Assembly: GCA_039720395.1 (NCBI GenBank)
Contig: CM077832.1
Span: 248,001 to 312,000 of the forward strand
Length of the DNA stretch: 64,000 nt
Direction of reading: 5' to 3'
Origin: Liquidambar formosana
Lineage: Eukaryota; Streptophyta; Magnoliopsida; Saxifragales; Altingiaceae
Shown: piece after piece, positions 10,515 through 23,235 of the stretch
Layout: each line of letters begins with the position of its first letter
Numbering within the stretch: position 1 is the first letter of the stretch
Position numbers and translations under genes: made by a program
The notes under the pieces: model-generated
Told to the model about the DNA's origin: nothing
Databases searched by the model: none
Seen by the model: only the letters and a program-made list of their open reading frames with translations

Positions 10515-13500
10515 CGACCAGTGTCTTGAAAATTGATTAACTAACCATAAGCATTTCCAATAATGGTGGTATCTTGAAATCCAATTGTTATAGCAAGAGT
10601 AAGGATCATAAGGATCCAGTTTATTTCGGGGATGTAGATCTGCCCATAAATATGTTTTGAGGTGTGGACAACTTTGACTCGCGGAAAGCAACCAAGAGCA
10701 TGGCATTGTTTGATGATGGAAAAGGTAGCAGTGATAACAGCCTGACTCCCAACAATAGCTGCCAGGGTGGCAATAACAAAGACAGGCCAAAATACAGGTG
10801 CTGCAAGAAAAGCAACGATCAAAAGGCAATATTAGAAAATTTCAGAGCAGAAATGTGGAAGCCATATCAACTAACATCAGAATGGACTAACCAGGTATTG
10901 AGTCATAAAAACTGCGAGAAATTTTGTCGAGATTTTTAGACAGGAAAGCAGCCTGACCCATGTATTGTACTACCAAACAAGGGTATATAACAAATGCAAA
11001 CGCAAGCTGCACAGGCAAGAACAACATTCAGATATCTCGCCTGTTCAATCATGTATGAAAGGAACTTCTCTTGCCTCCATAAATCATACCATATAATATG
11101 ATAAACAAAGCTTAAATCTACAATGGTCTGGGATATCTAAACTACAGAGCAATAATATGTTAGAATTATGCAAACTTATCTTCTAAAATGACATTTATTC
11201 TTATCCAACCATCCAATACAATGCAGTAGCTTGGATATATTTATCCAACTGGCTTGGATTTTGAAAAGGAATCTACCATATTGGATAATAATGGGGGGGG
11301 GTCCCCTACCATGCATCATGAACCAGAGCCCAATTCTATGATCTTCTATATGGAACACAATATACCTTTTTTTATAGAAAAAGAGGTCAGTTACTAACTT
11401 ACCCTTATTGAATAGGCAGTAAAATGACCAAGATCTGCAAACATAGCTTCGGTACCTGGTAAGACCCAGAAAAAAGATCAGCAATTAGTGCTCTGTATTT
11501 GGAAAGATACAAGAGTGAGTTTGGTTCTTGGGATCAATAAATTAATATATTTTGTTATTCTGAAAAAAACTATAATACGCCTTCAATTAAATCAGAATCA
11601 TTAAGATAAATTGCAAAATCCAATGCAACAATTCAGTGAATATATCATGCAACCCTAATAGAGTTCCATTAATGTCCAGATACAGTCATACAGCATACCT
11701 GTTATGCAAAGAAGAATCCCTCCAAGAGAAATCCAGCCATCTTTACCAGTTTCACTAAAGAATTTGATGATATAATATGGAGAAATGGCTCGAACAATTT
11801 TCGGATTCCAATGTATGATGTTGTACAACCCAATGGAAAAAATTGATATTAACCAAATAATAACGATTGGTGCAAACAGAAAAGCTACCCTGTGAGTGCC
11901 ACAATGCTGCAGAGCAAACAGCCCCACCAATATGACACAGGCAAGCAATAGGATTTCACCTACGAAAAATATATAGTATAAGCCATCACTTGTCAGAAAG
12001 AGAGAAATATATAATATTAGTTGTCAGAAACAAAGAAAATAGACATCAAGGGTAAAAAATTTAAGAGAAGAAACAGGGGGAAAAAATAAAGCAGAAAACT
12101 GAATTACCATGAGTTAATTTACTTTCTGTAACTTGTAGCCCTGATACCGATGATAGAACTGCAATTGAATAAGCACGCCCAAAGTTTAATCTCCTATTCC
12201 AAAAGACAAAATCCTAAAGGGGAAAAAAGAAATGCCAAATACTTAAAAAAATAAAAATAAAATAAAAACATTTTGTAAGATAGAGCGACCAACCGCCAGA
12301 AGAGCACACTGGGAATAATACTACAGCATTGGACCACATGTGGATCACTTTCCACCCTAAAACCCATACACTAGTGTCCAACATGACAACTAATAAAAAT
12401 GCCACTCGCAAAACATGCTGAACGAGATTATTTGAATTTTAGTGAGGAAAAAACTCTCTAAAAATTGGAAGAACAAAGTTTTTCTGCAAAGAATATATGA
12501 TGCCACCAAAATCCCAACTGTTTACATGATGGCTACTTTCTGTAACAGGTATAAGAGCAAAAATTTAACCAACGGGACATTTATAACCACCAATTTTACA
12601 AATATATGTCAACGTGCTGGCCATGATCCAAGTCTTCTAAATTCCATTGCGAAGTTGCCATACTGATTGAATGAAATGTATTTGTGAGTAGCTTATCAAA
12701 AAAAAATTGTATTTGTGAGTCAGGTGTTTTGTATGGAGATAAAGAGGTCTATTGAACTATGTAGTTTGTTGAACATGGGGATATTTTCCTCATATGCATA
12801 GTGAGCCTCGCAGAAATAAATGAATCAGGGAAAGATGGTACGAAATGTTTTTGCCCATCTAATGCACCAAAATATGCAATTTATAGAACCTAAATAGATA
12901 GATTCTTGGTCAAGCGCCAGGAAAAAGCTGAAAATGATATTGACATAACCAATACCTTCAACTTAGTCTGAATTGAAACATACCTTAAAAGTACATTACC
13001 TGAAATTGCAGGAGTGAGCACACCATCGCCAATGACCATGCAAGCACCAAATAATACCACAACAAGTAAAGCTGTCCGCAACCTTTTATGCTTCTCAAGA
13101 AATCTCTTCAGTGGAGAAGAGGCCACAATCTGTGTTGAGGGCCCATACTTGTAAGCAGAGAGCTCCTCATCAGCTGCCTGTTGATTGGGAAGTAAACTAA
13201 ACCTTCCATGCCTACAAAGCAGCGAGTAAAGAGCAAAAGTCCCACCTGACACGAATTTAAACACATCAGACCCAGGAGAGGCTTAATCAAAAGTACTAGC
13301 ATTCAGAAAAGGGTAATATCCCATAATCCCATTAATTAAAGAAAAAGAAAAAGTCTTTGAAGTCCCACCACACCTTCACCATTGTCATCTGCACTCAATA
13401 GGATGAAGACATACTTGAGCAAAGGAATCAAAGTAAGGGTCCAGAAAATCAAGGAGAATGCACCAAAAATTACTTCTTCGTTTGGATGAGGCTGCAACTT

Positions 13501-15204
13501 CCCTATAAATGTGCTCGAATAAACATAAAGAGGTGAAGTACTCAAGTCCCCATACACCACACCAAAGCTTTGGTAAGCTAATATTAGATTCCTGGAGAGA
13601 TTCACCCATGAAAGCTGCAACGCCACATTTATCAAATATCAAGTCTAGTTAAAGCTTACAGTAGTCAGGCACTTCTTAAACTAGAGTTCCAGAAAAAGGA
13701 AATGGTTCACGCTACAAATCATGCTAAATTCGATACTATCAAATACCAAAAAGGTTGGGGGAAATGAAATTGTTAATAGATCCTATAAGTTAAAAATATT
13801 ATGAAGAGAAAGAATTATTTTATATTTTATTACGAAGAGGAAAATAGTAACCACATTTAACATTTTTGCTTAGAAAACGCAGACGCAGTACATCAGTTGA
13901 AATATGATATTCATAACAGGGAACATGTAGAAGTTGGACCATTCAACTCAACTAGTTCCCCTAAAAAATATGTACTGAAGTACTAGTTCAACTTCTACAT
14001 AGAATTACAGAATTCAAATTCTATTAAGAATTCCGGGAAAAATTAGCCCGAAATTGCTATGAAAGAAATTGCTTTTACTCTATATGAATCCAATACACAT
14101 CATGCAGAGAAAGTTGGCACGAAGAGAAGTTCCATCTATGACTCTATCTCAAGGTTAGTTGACATGCAGTTATTGAAAATAATTTAAAGAATACATTATT
14201 GTAAGAGGCTAACGTCACACCAATAGTTTTAAAAAATTAAAGAATTTAAAATAATAATAAAAACAGTACAAACTAATATAAATACCCTAAGTAAACAGTA
14301 TAAACTGCAACAAGTTGACCAATTTTTAGTAGAACGTAAAAACAAACTAGGTTAAAAACTTCACTCTTAAGTAACATGGATTGATCCGAGTCAAAATCAC
14401 TATGACCTCATAATCTCAATCAATACTTACTCGTCTGCACACCCAATAAAAAAATAAATAAATAAATAAAAATGAGAAGTAAAGAATTTGTCCTTCAAAT
14501 GATTGTAGACGAACTATTATCAATCCAATCGAACTTCATTACATATCCATCAATCCATGCTTGTTTTTTAGATCTTCTTCTTCCTCAAAACCATTGAATT
14601 TTTCTCAAAAACATAAAAAAGAAAATATGAAAGAAAGAATACACTAAGAATTTGTCCTTGAAATGATTGTAGACGAACTATTATCAATCCAATCGAACCT
14701 CATTACATATCCATCAATCCATGCTTGTTTTTTAGATCTTCTTCTTCTTCAAAACCATTGAATTTTTCGCAAAAACTTAAAAAAGAAAATATGAAAGAAA
14801 GAATACACTGATAGATTATGGGAAAAGAAATTTTTTTTAAAAAAAAAAAAGGGTTCAAAAGACTGATATAAGAAAGAAAGAGTAAAAACCAAAAGCAAAT
14901 CAAACAAATTGAAAGAGAAACACTTGGTGTGAGTGATTCACAGATAGCCATCGCTCATCGACTAACGACCTTCTACTTCAAAAAACAGAGAAAAAAGAAA
15001 AAAAGTGAATAGATTGAGGCTTATGAAAAGCAATCGAAACACGGAAGCAAATCGATGCAGAAATAGCAGTTACAGGCGAGAAATGAAATCAAACAGTGAA
15101 GCAGAAAGCAATCACAGTTTATAGAGATAAGAAGTTGAATTGAGAGATAGAACCCTAACCGGCGAAGGGTTTCGAGAACTCGAACTTCCAGATTCCGGCT
15201 CCAT
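8900..15204 (-). CDS. KUP4: KUP/HAK/KT potassium transporter, KUP4/TRH1 type, nine exons, frameshift near C-terminus
   Basis: A multi-pass membrane K+ transporter; the Arabidopsis relative KUP4/TRH1 is needed for root-hair growth and auxin distribution. Exons, 5' to 3' on the minus strand: 15204-15160, 13614-13374, 13245-13000, 12158-12108, 11959-11699, 11455-11403, 11006-10892, 10800-10546, 9988-8900. All junctions are GT-AG with matching phases. Family motifs: [75 protein letters not shown] and the YIPEINW stretch. The start fits because exon 1 (MEPESGSS...NPSP) joins LSWVNLSRN as in KUP4. Near the end, six A's at 9020-9025 (plus strand) shift the frame to a stop at 9018; with five A's the protein continues through [13 protein letters not shown] to IYYV and a stop at 8900, giving 784 residues against about 775 in the family. 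The extra base is probably an assembly error or a recent mutation. KUP4 is the best match by recall; a close paralogue is possible. Confidence 0.93.
14491..14818. repeat. Tandem duplication, 164-bp period, in KUP4 intron 1
   Basis: Two near-identical copies run head to tail, the first from about 14491 and the second from about 14655. Shared landmarks are GATTGTAGACGAACTATTAT, CATATCCATCAATCCATGC and GATCTTCTTCTTC. They differ at only a few positions, so the duplication looks recent. Confidence 0.85.
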
Positions 15205-15345
15205 GGAGCAGACGCCAACCTGGAACTCTCTCTCTCACACACACACACACACACTCACACTCTCTCTCTCCTCTTCTCTTCTCTCTTTCTGTGTCCTGTC
15301 TGTCTCTCTCTATATGTATATGCACATGTGTATGTATATGTGAGA
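15205..15345 (-). promoter_or_regulatory. KUP4 5'UTR with CA and CT microsatellites
   Basis: Directly upstream of the KUP4 start are (CA)n at about 15235-15254 and CT-rich repeats at about 15258-15310 (plus-strand coordinates), followed by TATATGTATATG. On the minus strand this is a GA/GT-rich leader. The exact transcription start cannot be placed. Confidence 0.4.
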
Positions 15346-17654
15346 AAAAGAATTGAGTTTTCACCCGAATATATCTCTCCACCTCATCAATCCTTCAAAT
15401 TTCAATCAATAGAAGAATCCCGTCCCCAAGTCTAGCTGACTACCCCCGGTTTTTTGTGTTTTTATAAAATAACTAATTTGATTTGATTTGTCGTACGCCC
15501 ACCCCTGTATACGTATGCTACCAATACCAATACCAATACCGACTGGCCCCGTCAAGGACATGGACTAGTGGGGTTCAAATGTTCAACCCCATAATTATTG
15601 GCCCAGCCAAGTACACAAAGAGTGCCTCACCCGTCCAACTCATATTTTCCAATCGGGCAAACAATTAACTACCTAAAAGAGCATGAATTGTGGGCACCCT
15701 CCCCACTTTCAATTTGGGGATTTGACAACCAATATATCAAGCCAACAAAAACCACAAAGGAGGTGGAGGTGGTGCTCTACATGCATTCTGATTGGCAAGC
15801 CTCAGTAGGAACTAGGTCGTGCCTACCTAACTTCATTTGTAACATGTGCTCAGTTCCTGTGTAAAAGCACTAGCATTTGTTATTGTCTTGTTACAAATCA
15901 GCATTGCATATCCAAAGCCACTTTCCTTAACATAATTCACCATTTCAATGTCCACTAAGAAATTACTACACCACTCTTAACATACCACACTGCTATGATG
16001 ACAGGCCGTACGTGTCCCCATCTCTTATGCTATATGAGTTTTTTTTACCAAAGATATAGGAGAGAGATACCATTTTACTAAGGAGCATCGATTATGTTCA
16101 AATAAATTTTCTTCGTATCCTGAGATAACAATTCGTAATTATGTATTTTCTATCAACTTACAAACTAACTTGTCATTTTCAGTGCATCATTAATTGAATC
16201 TTTTGTGCTACAATATTATTGAAATCTCCTAAAGAATGGGTCATTGCTAAACTATACAAGACCCGATTCTCCTCTTTATGTGAAGATGATACAGGGTTTT
16301 GAGTTTTACAAACTTTGTTATCTGAAATTTGTGCCTCACCCATTCAATTAAAATAAGACAAGCAGCTTTAATTGTAATTTGATCACATATGTTAGTTCAA
16401 TTTGAGTATATTCTACATCTGTACCCTCTATTTTCTTCCCTTTCTTGGTTACCAAGGAGTTGACAAAAAAAAATAAAATAAAATAAAAAATCTCAAAAGT
16501 CCTAGGCGCAGCTACACACTTGAAGTCCTTATCCAAGATTTCAAACAAAGATAGCCGCCACGTATTCTTCATATATACCATATGTATTTTTTTTTAATCT
16601 CATATTAAATTTCTTTCTAAAGATGCATTATGGTGGAATAAAGGACCCAAGGCACGTTTCTATATTTATTTTTACAACCCAAAAAATAAAAAAATAAAAA
16701 AAGTGGCCTTGTGCAACCTCCTTAATCTTATTAGAACCCCACAAAGGCTATACGGAAAATTACTTGCAAAAAGATGTTCCATTCTACAGGTAATTTTTTT
16801 TAATTGAAATTTTATAATCAAGTAGTATCGTAGGAGTAAAAGAAATTTAAAGATGGGAGCGTGTAGGATCGAGTTTGAGTAGAGAACAAAAGGAAAAAGA
16901 CGAACGTAGCTTCACATTTTTACTTGCCGATCGGGGTGGAGTTGCTGTGATTTTTCTGCTTTCTAGTGTATCAATATGATGATGTAGATAGGCGTACTGT
17001 GATACCAAACGCTCTTTCCCCACGTATTAGACGCGGGATGGCTCATGGCCCATGGCTGAGAGGATAATGTTTATCCCCCCACGCCCACAATGATCGAACG
17101 CTCCAATTAATATCTGGATTCCCTTTTTCATGTAGTGGGAAGAAGACAAACTTCAACCTTCTTGCCTCCTTTATCTACAATGGTACGTAAGGTGGAAGAT
17201 GTCTAAACCAAATTAACAAAACACGTAATGGGGAAGCTGGGGTTTCGTCGCTCTTTCCGACCAGTTAGTGTCGTTTGACCCACTTTATTAAGCCATACTA
17301 GTGATTCATACACTTGTAGGTATGGGCCTCACATATTCCCTTTGTGGGTAAGGTTCGCATTCTATTAGTATTTGGATCTATAAATTGGGGTCAATGAGTA
17401 TTTCGGTTTTCCAACAACCAAATAGGCCGAGCATGTTCATTTCAAATGTCCAGTTTTAAATTAAAGAAACTTTTCATTTTAGAAGGACACGAAAACATGT
17501 GACATATATGTGAGCTTGTGTGTGTTTTGTCAAATATGAATCCCATGTGTCACATTAGGTATCACATGTTCTTATGTCCATTAGGTCTAGATTGTCATGC
17601 TAGTTGTATTATTTTATTTTATATTTGTAAAATGATAATATTGTTAAAATTATA
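15346..17654. other. Intergenic, no gene recognised
   Basis: AT-rich spacer upstream of KUP4. It has a short (CCAATA)n-like run at about 15518-15540 and several A/T homopolymers. No open frame has recognisable homology. Confidence 0.45.
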
Positions 17655-17941
17655 CTTCTTTCATCCTACAAAGATAAGTCATTTTTCTTTTTTTGGCTGT
17701 CCCAAAATGTTTGTCACTTTAAAAAGTCAAATTATAAATTCTCTTAATTTTCTCATACTATCTTTTATTATACTAAAAATTACTTTAAACACATAACCAC
17801 TACATTGATATATAATAAGAAGAGGATACGTACTTTTGGAAAAAAAAGAGTTGAATGGATAAAAAATCAATGCATTAACTGATTTTCTTAATCTATGTGC
17901 TTCTTCAAATAGCCCTGTCTTTATGGGATAGATGGCCGGAG
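17655..17941. mobile_element. Stowaway-like MITE
   Basis: A 287-bp element flanked by TA on both sides. Its ends are degenerate inverted repeats of the 'CTCCCTCCGTCCCA' type: the 5' end is CTTCTTTCATCCTAC, and the 3' end reversed is CTCCGGCCATCTATCCC. It contains CCCAAAATGTTTG and TTTAAAAAGTCAAATTATAA, shared with the larger element at 50357-51064, so the two are family members. Stowaway MITEs are non-autonomous Tc1/Mariner elements that duplicate TA. Confidence 0.75.
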
Positions 17942-19596
17942 TATATATATTGATTTTATTTACTTGGTTCACTATTGGCCATTGATATATATACTGATGA
18001 CAAATTGATAATAAGTAAATAATTCAAGTCATATTTCAATTTTTTTTTTAAAAAGAAGAGTACATATCACATACATCAGTCAATGCATAAAATAAATGAA
18101 GGTAATACGAAATAGTAATTATTTACAAATTAAATACGTACCCACCAACCTTCGACATAATTCAAATAGTAAAAGATCACACCTTAAGAATTAGAAGTCA
18201 TAAATTTGAATCTTTATTTTCCCACTAAGAGGTGTACGTATTGAATTGTGGGTAAATTATGCATTGAAAGTAGACTTAACATACCCAATTGAGACGGATT
18301 AATCTGGCATCCTCGAATGCATAATATGGGAGAAAACTTTATATGTTATTGTCACACGATTAATTTAACATCATAAGTTAATAAAAAATAAAAAAAATGT
18401 GATTGTCTCAATATTTTTTTGACTCTACCATCTCTGTCATACTTTCCTTTTATTGATCTATTTTCGGAACGCACAAAAGGTGCGTGTGTAAACGTATACA
18501 CGACATAGGACCCCAAACAAAAATGAAAAAAGAATGCATACACGACAACCAGTTGTGGCAAACAATTCAAAGAAAGAGACAAATTTTTGTTTTTGTGTAG
18601 GGTGTTTATCTCGCGAGTCGCGACCTATTTAAAATGCAGCGCAATTAAGCTAATAGGGACAGGGCTAACGTGTGCAGTGATGGCCCTACGGAGGTGACCA
18701 AATACAAAACGGAAGGTTGAACTGGGGGATTTATCTCCCATTTTCTAATACCAACCCTAACCTACTCCCTACTGACCCTTGCTCAGAAACTTCTTGACAC
18801 CCTCCACCTGTGGAGAAAAACTTTTAAGTGGCACATGTGCAACTATCGGTAATTAAAAATGTAAATTTAATTAGAAACCTGAATTTATGATTTTCTTATC
18901 CATTTACCAATAATAATAAATTTGGTTCACGGTGAGCATCAAATATCTTTAAAATATGAAACGCATTTGGATATATATATATATATATAGTTTTATTTTT
19001 TTGTTTAAACTTAGTGGTTGTATTGGGAAAAAATAAATATATACCAGAGTATATTCTATGAATTGTAAAGTTTGATATATAGACCATGCAAACTATCTCA
19101 TGCATGTCACAAGTTCAAAAAATAAAATCTCTATCAAATCGAATTCAAATCAAGCCTGAGTAAGTTGACTCGTCTTATGTCCTAAATGTGATGACTTTGC
19201 ATTAACTGTCATATTAAATGTTAACGTAGGCAACATTGATCCTGGCAGCTATAAAATATATTTGAGGAAATTTGAAAAAAAGAAAAAAGAAAAAAAAAGA
19301 AGGCATTGCTCGTTCCTAAATCAATGCTTGTATGTAGCAGTACGCAGTGGAAGGGACTATCCTTTCTAGTTAAAGATTTCTTTGGCAAACGGAGAGAAAG
19401 ATAAAATATTAGAATAGATTGCAAACATGAGTTATCCGATCCTATGAACATACACGTCTCAACCATAGCAAGCTCCGACCCACACCCAACAAAAATAAAA
19501 ATAAAATAAAATAAAAGGAAAGAAAAGAAAAAACCCCAAAAACCTGAAGTGAAGGGACACGTCAGAAACAAACAGTATTATGGAAGCTGGGAAGGC
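17942..19596. other. Intergenic region downstream of LEP
   Basis: No gene recognised. It includes a (TA)n run at about 18970-18988 and A-rich tracts. The last few hundred bases probably hold the 3'UTR of the minus-strand LEP gene. Confidence 0.45.
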
Positions 19597-20382
19597 TCAG
19601 AAGAAATAAGAGGAAGAGCCCAAATCAAAACCATCCGTAACCGTATCCGAAGCTGGCGGCATCCTACCGAAAAGCGGGCTATGGACATATTCCGACGTGG
19701 AATCGAACCCCAAGTACGACCCGCTCTCTACGGTTTCAAACCCACTTGTCGTGCTGCTGGGCTGCTCCGAAAACCCCATAAAACTTGTCGGGTCGCTCCA
19801 AACCCCTTGACCCATGTCATAACCACTATTATTAGTAACGTTGGAATCAAAATCCGAAACGAAAGAAGGCAGAGGAGGTAACTCAGCTCCATCATACAAT
19901 TGGTTGGAATAGGATACACCATTGTTTTCGTGAATGGGTTGCTGCTGATAAACACTGGATGAAGCCCAGATGCCTTCATCGGGCATTGCAGAAAAATGAG
20001 AGTCGGAGCCGGAATCTTGAGTATATAAGAGTTGGGGTGTCGGGTCGGGTTGAGTAGTGGGAGGAACAAAGAGGGCGGATAAGTCTTGTTGTTGGGAGTC
20101 GTCGGGGGAGAGGATGGAGGTGATGGAGGAGCCAGGTGGCATGTCGGAGTACATGAAATTGGTGCGAGCTCGAGAGCCACGCATGGAGCGGGCGGCTCTA
20201 TCGTAGGCCAGGGCAGCCTCCTCCGCGGTGTCGAAGGTACCAAGCCAATGCCTTTCTTTGGTTGACGGGTCTCTTATTTCTGCTGCGTACCTTCCCCATG
20301 GCCTCCGTCTGACACCTAGAAACCTTCCTGATGTTTCTTGTTGCGTTTGCTTCTTTTTGCTCTTTGAAGTGGATGTGTTCAT
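19597..20382 (-). CDS. LEP: AP2/ERF transcription factor, LEAFY PETIOLE type
   Basis: A nuclear DNA-binding regulator of the ERF branch; Arabidopsis LEP affects leaf petiole and meristem development. The gene is a single uninterrupted exon of 261 residues, against about 211 in Arabidopsis LEP. A basic stretch KSKKK (residues 7-11) precedes one AP2 domain (about residues 20-77) with [37 protein letters not shown] and RARTNF. Just after it comes [18 protein letters not shown], and near the end [13 protein letters not shown], both characteristic of LEP and separating it from its PUCHI and ESR1 relatives. The middle is low-complexity, rich in S, Q and P, probably an activation region and the source of the extra length. 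The ATG opens [12 protein letters not shown], as in LEP. No frame damage is seen. Confidence 0.94.
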   Translation of the reverse strand: MNTSTSKSKKKQTQQETSGRFLGVRRRPWGRYAAEIRDPSTKERHWLGTFDTAEEAALAYDRAARSMRGSRARTNFMYSDMPPGSSITSILSPDDSQQQDLSALFVPPTTQPDPTPQLLYTQDSGSDSHFSAMPDEGIWASSSVYQQQPIHENNGVSYSNQLYDGAELPPLPSFVSDFDSNVTNNSGYDMGQGVWSDPTSFMGFSEQPSSTTSGFETVESGSYLGFDSTSEYVHSPLFGRMPPASDTVTDGFDLGSSSYFF

Positions 20383-20391
20383 CGTGATGAG

Positions 20392-20429
<38 letters not shown>

Positions 20430-20610
20430 CAGAGAGTGTGTGTGTACGTGTGTGTTTCTGAATCTGATTTATAGACGATTGAGGAATTAGGGCGACAGTC
20501 TCAGCATTTCAGTCGCAGAGAAAATGACTCTTCTTTTTCTCTCCTTTTTCCGTTGGTGTTGTATGTTTTTTTGGGCCTTTGCTGTTGCATTGTGAGTCGT
20601 CCTTTAAATA
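20383..20610 (-). promoter_or_regulatory. LEP leader with GA repeat and possible TATA box
   Basis: The 5'UTR holds a (GA)n run at 20397-20426 (plus-strand view) and a GT-rich stretch to about 20455. A TATTTAAAG motif on the minus strand at about 20603-20611 is a plausible TATA box, about 220 bp upstream of the ATG. The assignment rests on position and composition only. Confidence 0.35.
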
Positions 20611-23200
20611 AGAGAAGGCTTAGCCAAGATATGCCCCTTCTTTTACATTGTTTGCCCTCACATTATCGAATTTCCATGTATGTCCTATGCTTTTTTTAAT
20701 GACTTTGTTATTATTATTGTTGTTAGTTTGTTACTCCCATTATTTTTCCCAGACAGGGTTTTCTAATCTTTTGTCCGACCAATTAATTCTCTGATCTCTG
20801 AACATATATGCATGAGTAAGTTCACTAGCTACTCATATATGCATTTCATATAGGCTAACTCATAGGACAAATGTGATCATTAGTAAACCTTAAAAAGAGA
20901 AAGTGAGAAGCCAAATGTAAGATTTTAATTCTACTTTTTGATATATATTTAAGCCTCATGATCCCTAGCAAAAAAAGGCCCCGTGATCATTGGTTTACCC
21001 CATGGGGTTATTCATCTATTTCATATTAGGGGTGTGTACTTTTCAATTTTCTTAGTGGGCTAAGAAAAAGGGGTAATGTATAGCGCGCAGCACTCAAAAC
21101 TCTTACACTGAATTCCTTACCGTAAGCATTCGATCAATGGCACTTGCCGTGCCCACCATTATGATCAAGAAAATTTAGGACTGCCAAATCTAGCTGGCCC
21201 GTTCTTCTTTAATTCATTGTGGCTCTATCCATGCTATCAAGGGCAGTTCAGTCATTTAATCCCGGTTTGAATAGGGAAAGGAAACCCAACACAGCAAGCT
21301 ACTCTAAGGAATGAGTTTCAAATGATGGAAAAGTTGTGATATAGCAGAAAGAGATATACGAGAAAGTTAGCATGATTAGAGGCCTCATGGGCAATGATAA
21401 GCATGTTCTCTTTGATACCTTGATTTATGATTATTCTCCAATCAGAGTTTAAATTAATCCTGTTTTTCATTCACCAGCAATTTCTAAAAACAGTCCAAAG
21501 TATTTTTTTTTCCCTTTTTATTTTGATAAATCAATACAGTCCAAAGTTCCTAACATGTGATCTCATAAACTATGGAGTGTACATGAATGGGGAACTAATC
21601 ATGGAGTCTACACACAATCTATTAGAAATACTAACTTATATGAATCCCATCAGATCTATATATTAATAAAAGACCTAACTGCACAATCCAATGATCATTG
21701 CAGATGGGAGGAGTTTGCTAGTTACCACTACAAAAATTAATCAGGTCCCCTCATATCAATTAGATTAAATCAAGGCCATGCTTAAAAATCAGATGCCAGT
21801 ATTATTGTATCATACCATCAGTTGTGAGGTAAGGATTAAACAACTCATCATCACCCTCCAAGTCCAATTAAGACCCAAAATTGTAAGGTAACGCTATGTT
21901 GGTGTTTTGGACACTGTTCAGCACCGGATTAGGACAAAAACTACTTTTTGAAATTCTCCATCTGCAACTTGGGCACTATATATTTTGCTTCCAGGGGATG
22001 AATATATATATGCCTCCCCACAGTCGAGTCTTACTGTTTTTTCTTTTATTTGATTTTTTTTTTTTTTTATTCCAGTTAACAAGTAAAAGAATGACTGAAA
22101 CGCATGTCAGTTACATATAAATCCTAATTTAATTAATATTAAGGACCACTTATGTTTAAAATAAATGTCATTTTTTAGATACTATTGATTACCCATGATT
22201 GTCAGTTATAAATCCTTGATGAATCGATTCTCCATTGACTATATATTAAAGTTGAAAACTTATTAGAACCTCTCTTTTTATGATAAAAATTAAAGTAGGA
22301 TCATTAAGGCCATCATTAGGACGACTTCTCCATGGATAATCCCACATGCCCTAGAGGCTAGATCAATATACAAAGTACCCATTTTGTCATTGGATAACCT
22401 TTTCAATCATGATGCTGATTTTAGAGTCATAGTACATTTCCCTTCTCGATGTCAGTGTGTGACCTCTTTTATTATATATTCTAAATTGAATTCATAATGG
22501 GGGCCTGCAAAGATGATTCTGAAGAGTGGATTACTGAGTATAGATCGAATTGGCCGGCATGGAAAAAATCTTTTAGTACCATACGAAACTTGGTGGTTGT
22601 GAGGAGGTGATTACCTATTTGAATGGATTTTAAAGTGGAGTGTTAAGTAATATCATTGCTCAGCCATGTGCATCCCATATTTTGAGCTAGGGGAAAAAAA
22701 AGAAAAAAATCATGATAACTCCCACAGGACTTTCATCCTTTTCGAACCCAAAGTTTCCAATTTATCCATTTATTATTCTCATAAAAAAAGGGTATTAATC
22801 TCTTATTTAATTATTTTTCCAAAGTCTCAAGCATGCATCCTGGCCTTTTGCACATTACAATGAGGAATATGAAGGACTCCAAATGATCCGAGGGGGAGGG
22901 AAACCATGTTGGGTGGCATGTGAGAAAGACACATAGGCAATTAGGCATGTCTTTTTCTTGAACAAAACAATGGTTAGGCACTACTGATAAAATGATCACC
23001 AAGTGCAAAATGTGAAACCGAGTGGCCTTTGACCAAATGTCCCACTATATGCTCCATTATTCCGTGTTTCTTGACAAAGAAACTATATATATATATATAT
23101 ATAAAGAACTAATATGTTAATTTAATGATAGCCAGGTTTGTCTTATATCGATCAAGCTAGACCTTGTTAATCCCAGCACCTAATTAATACCTCACTCTAG

Positions 23201-23235
<35 letters not shown>

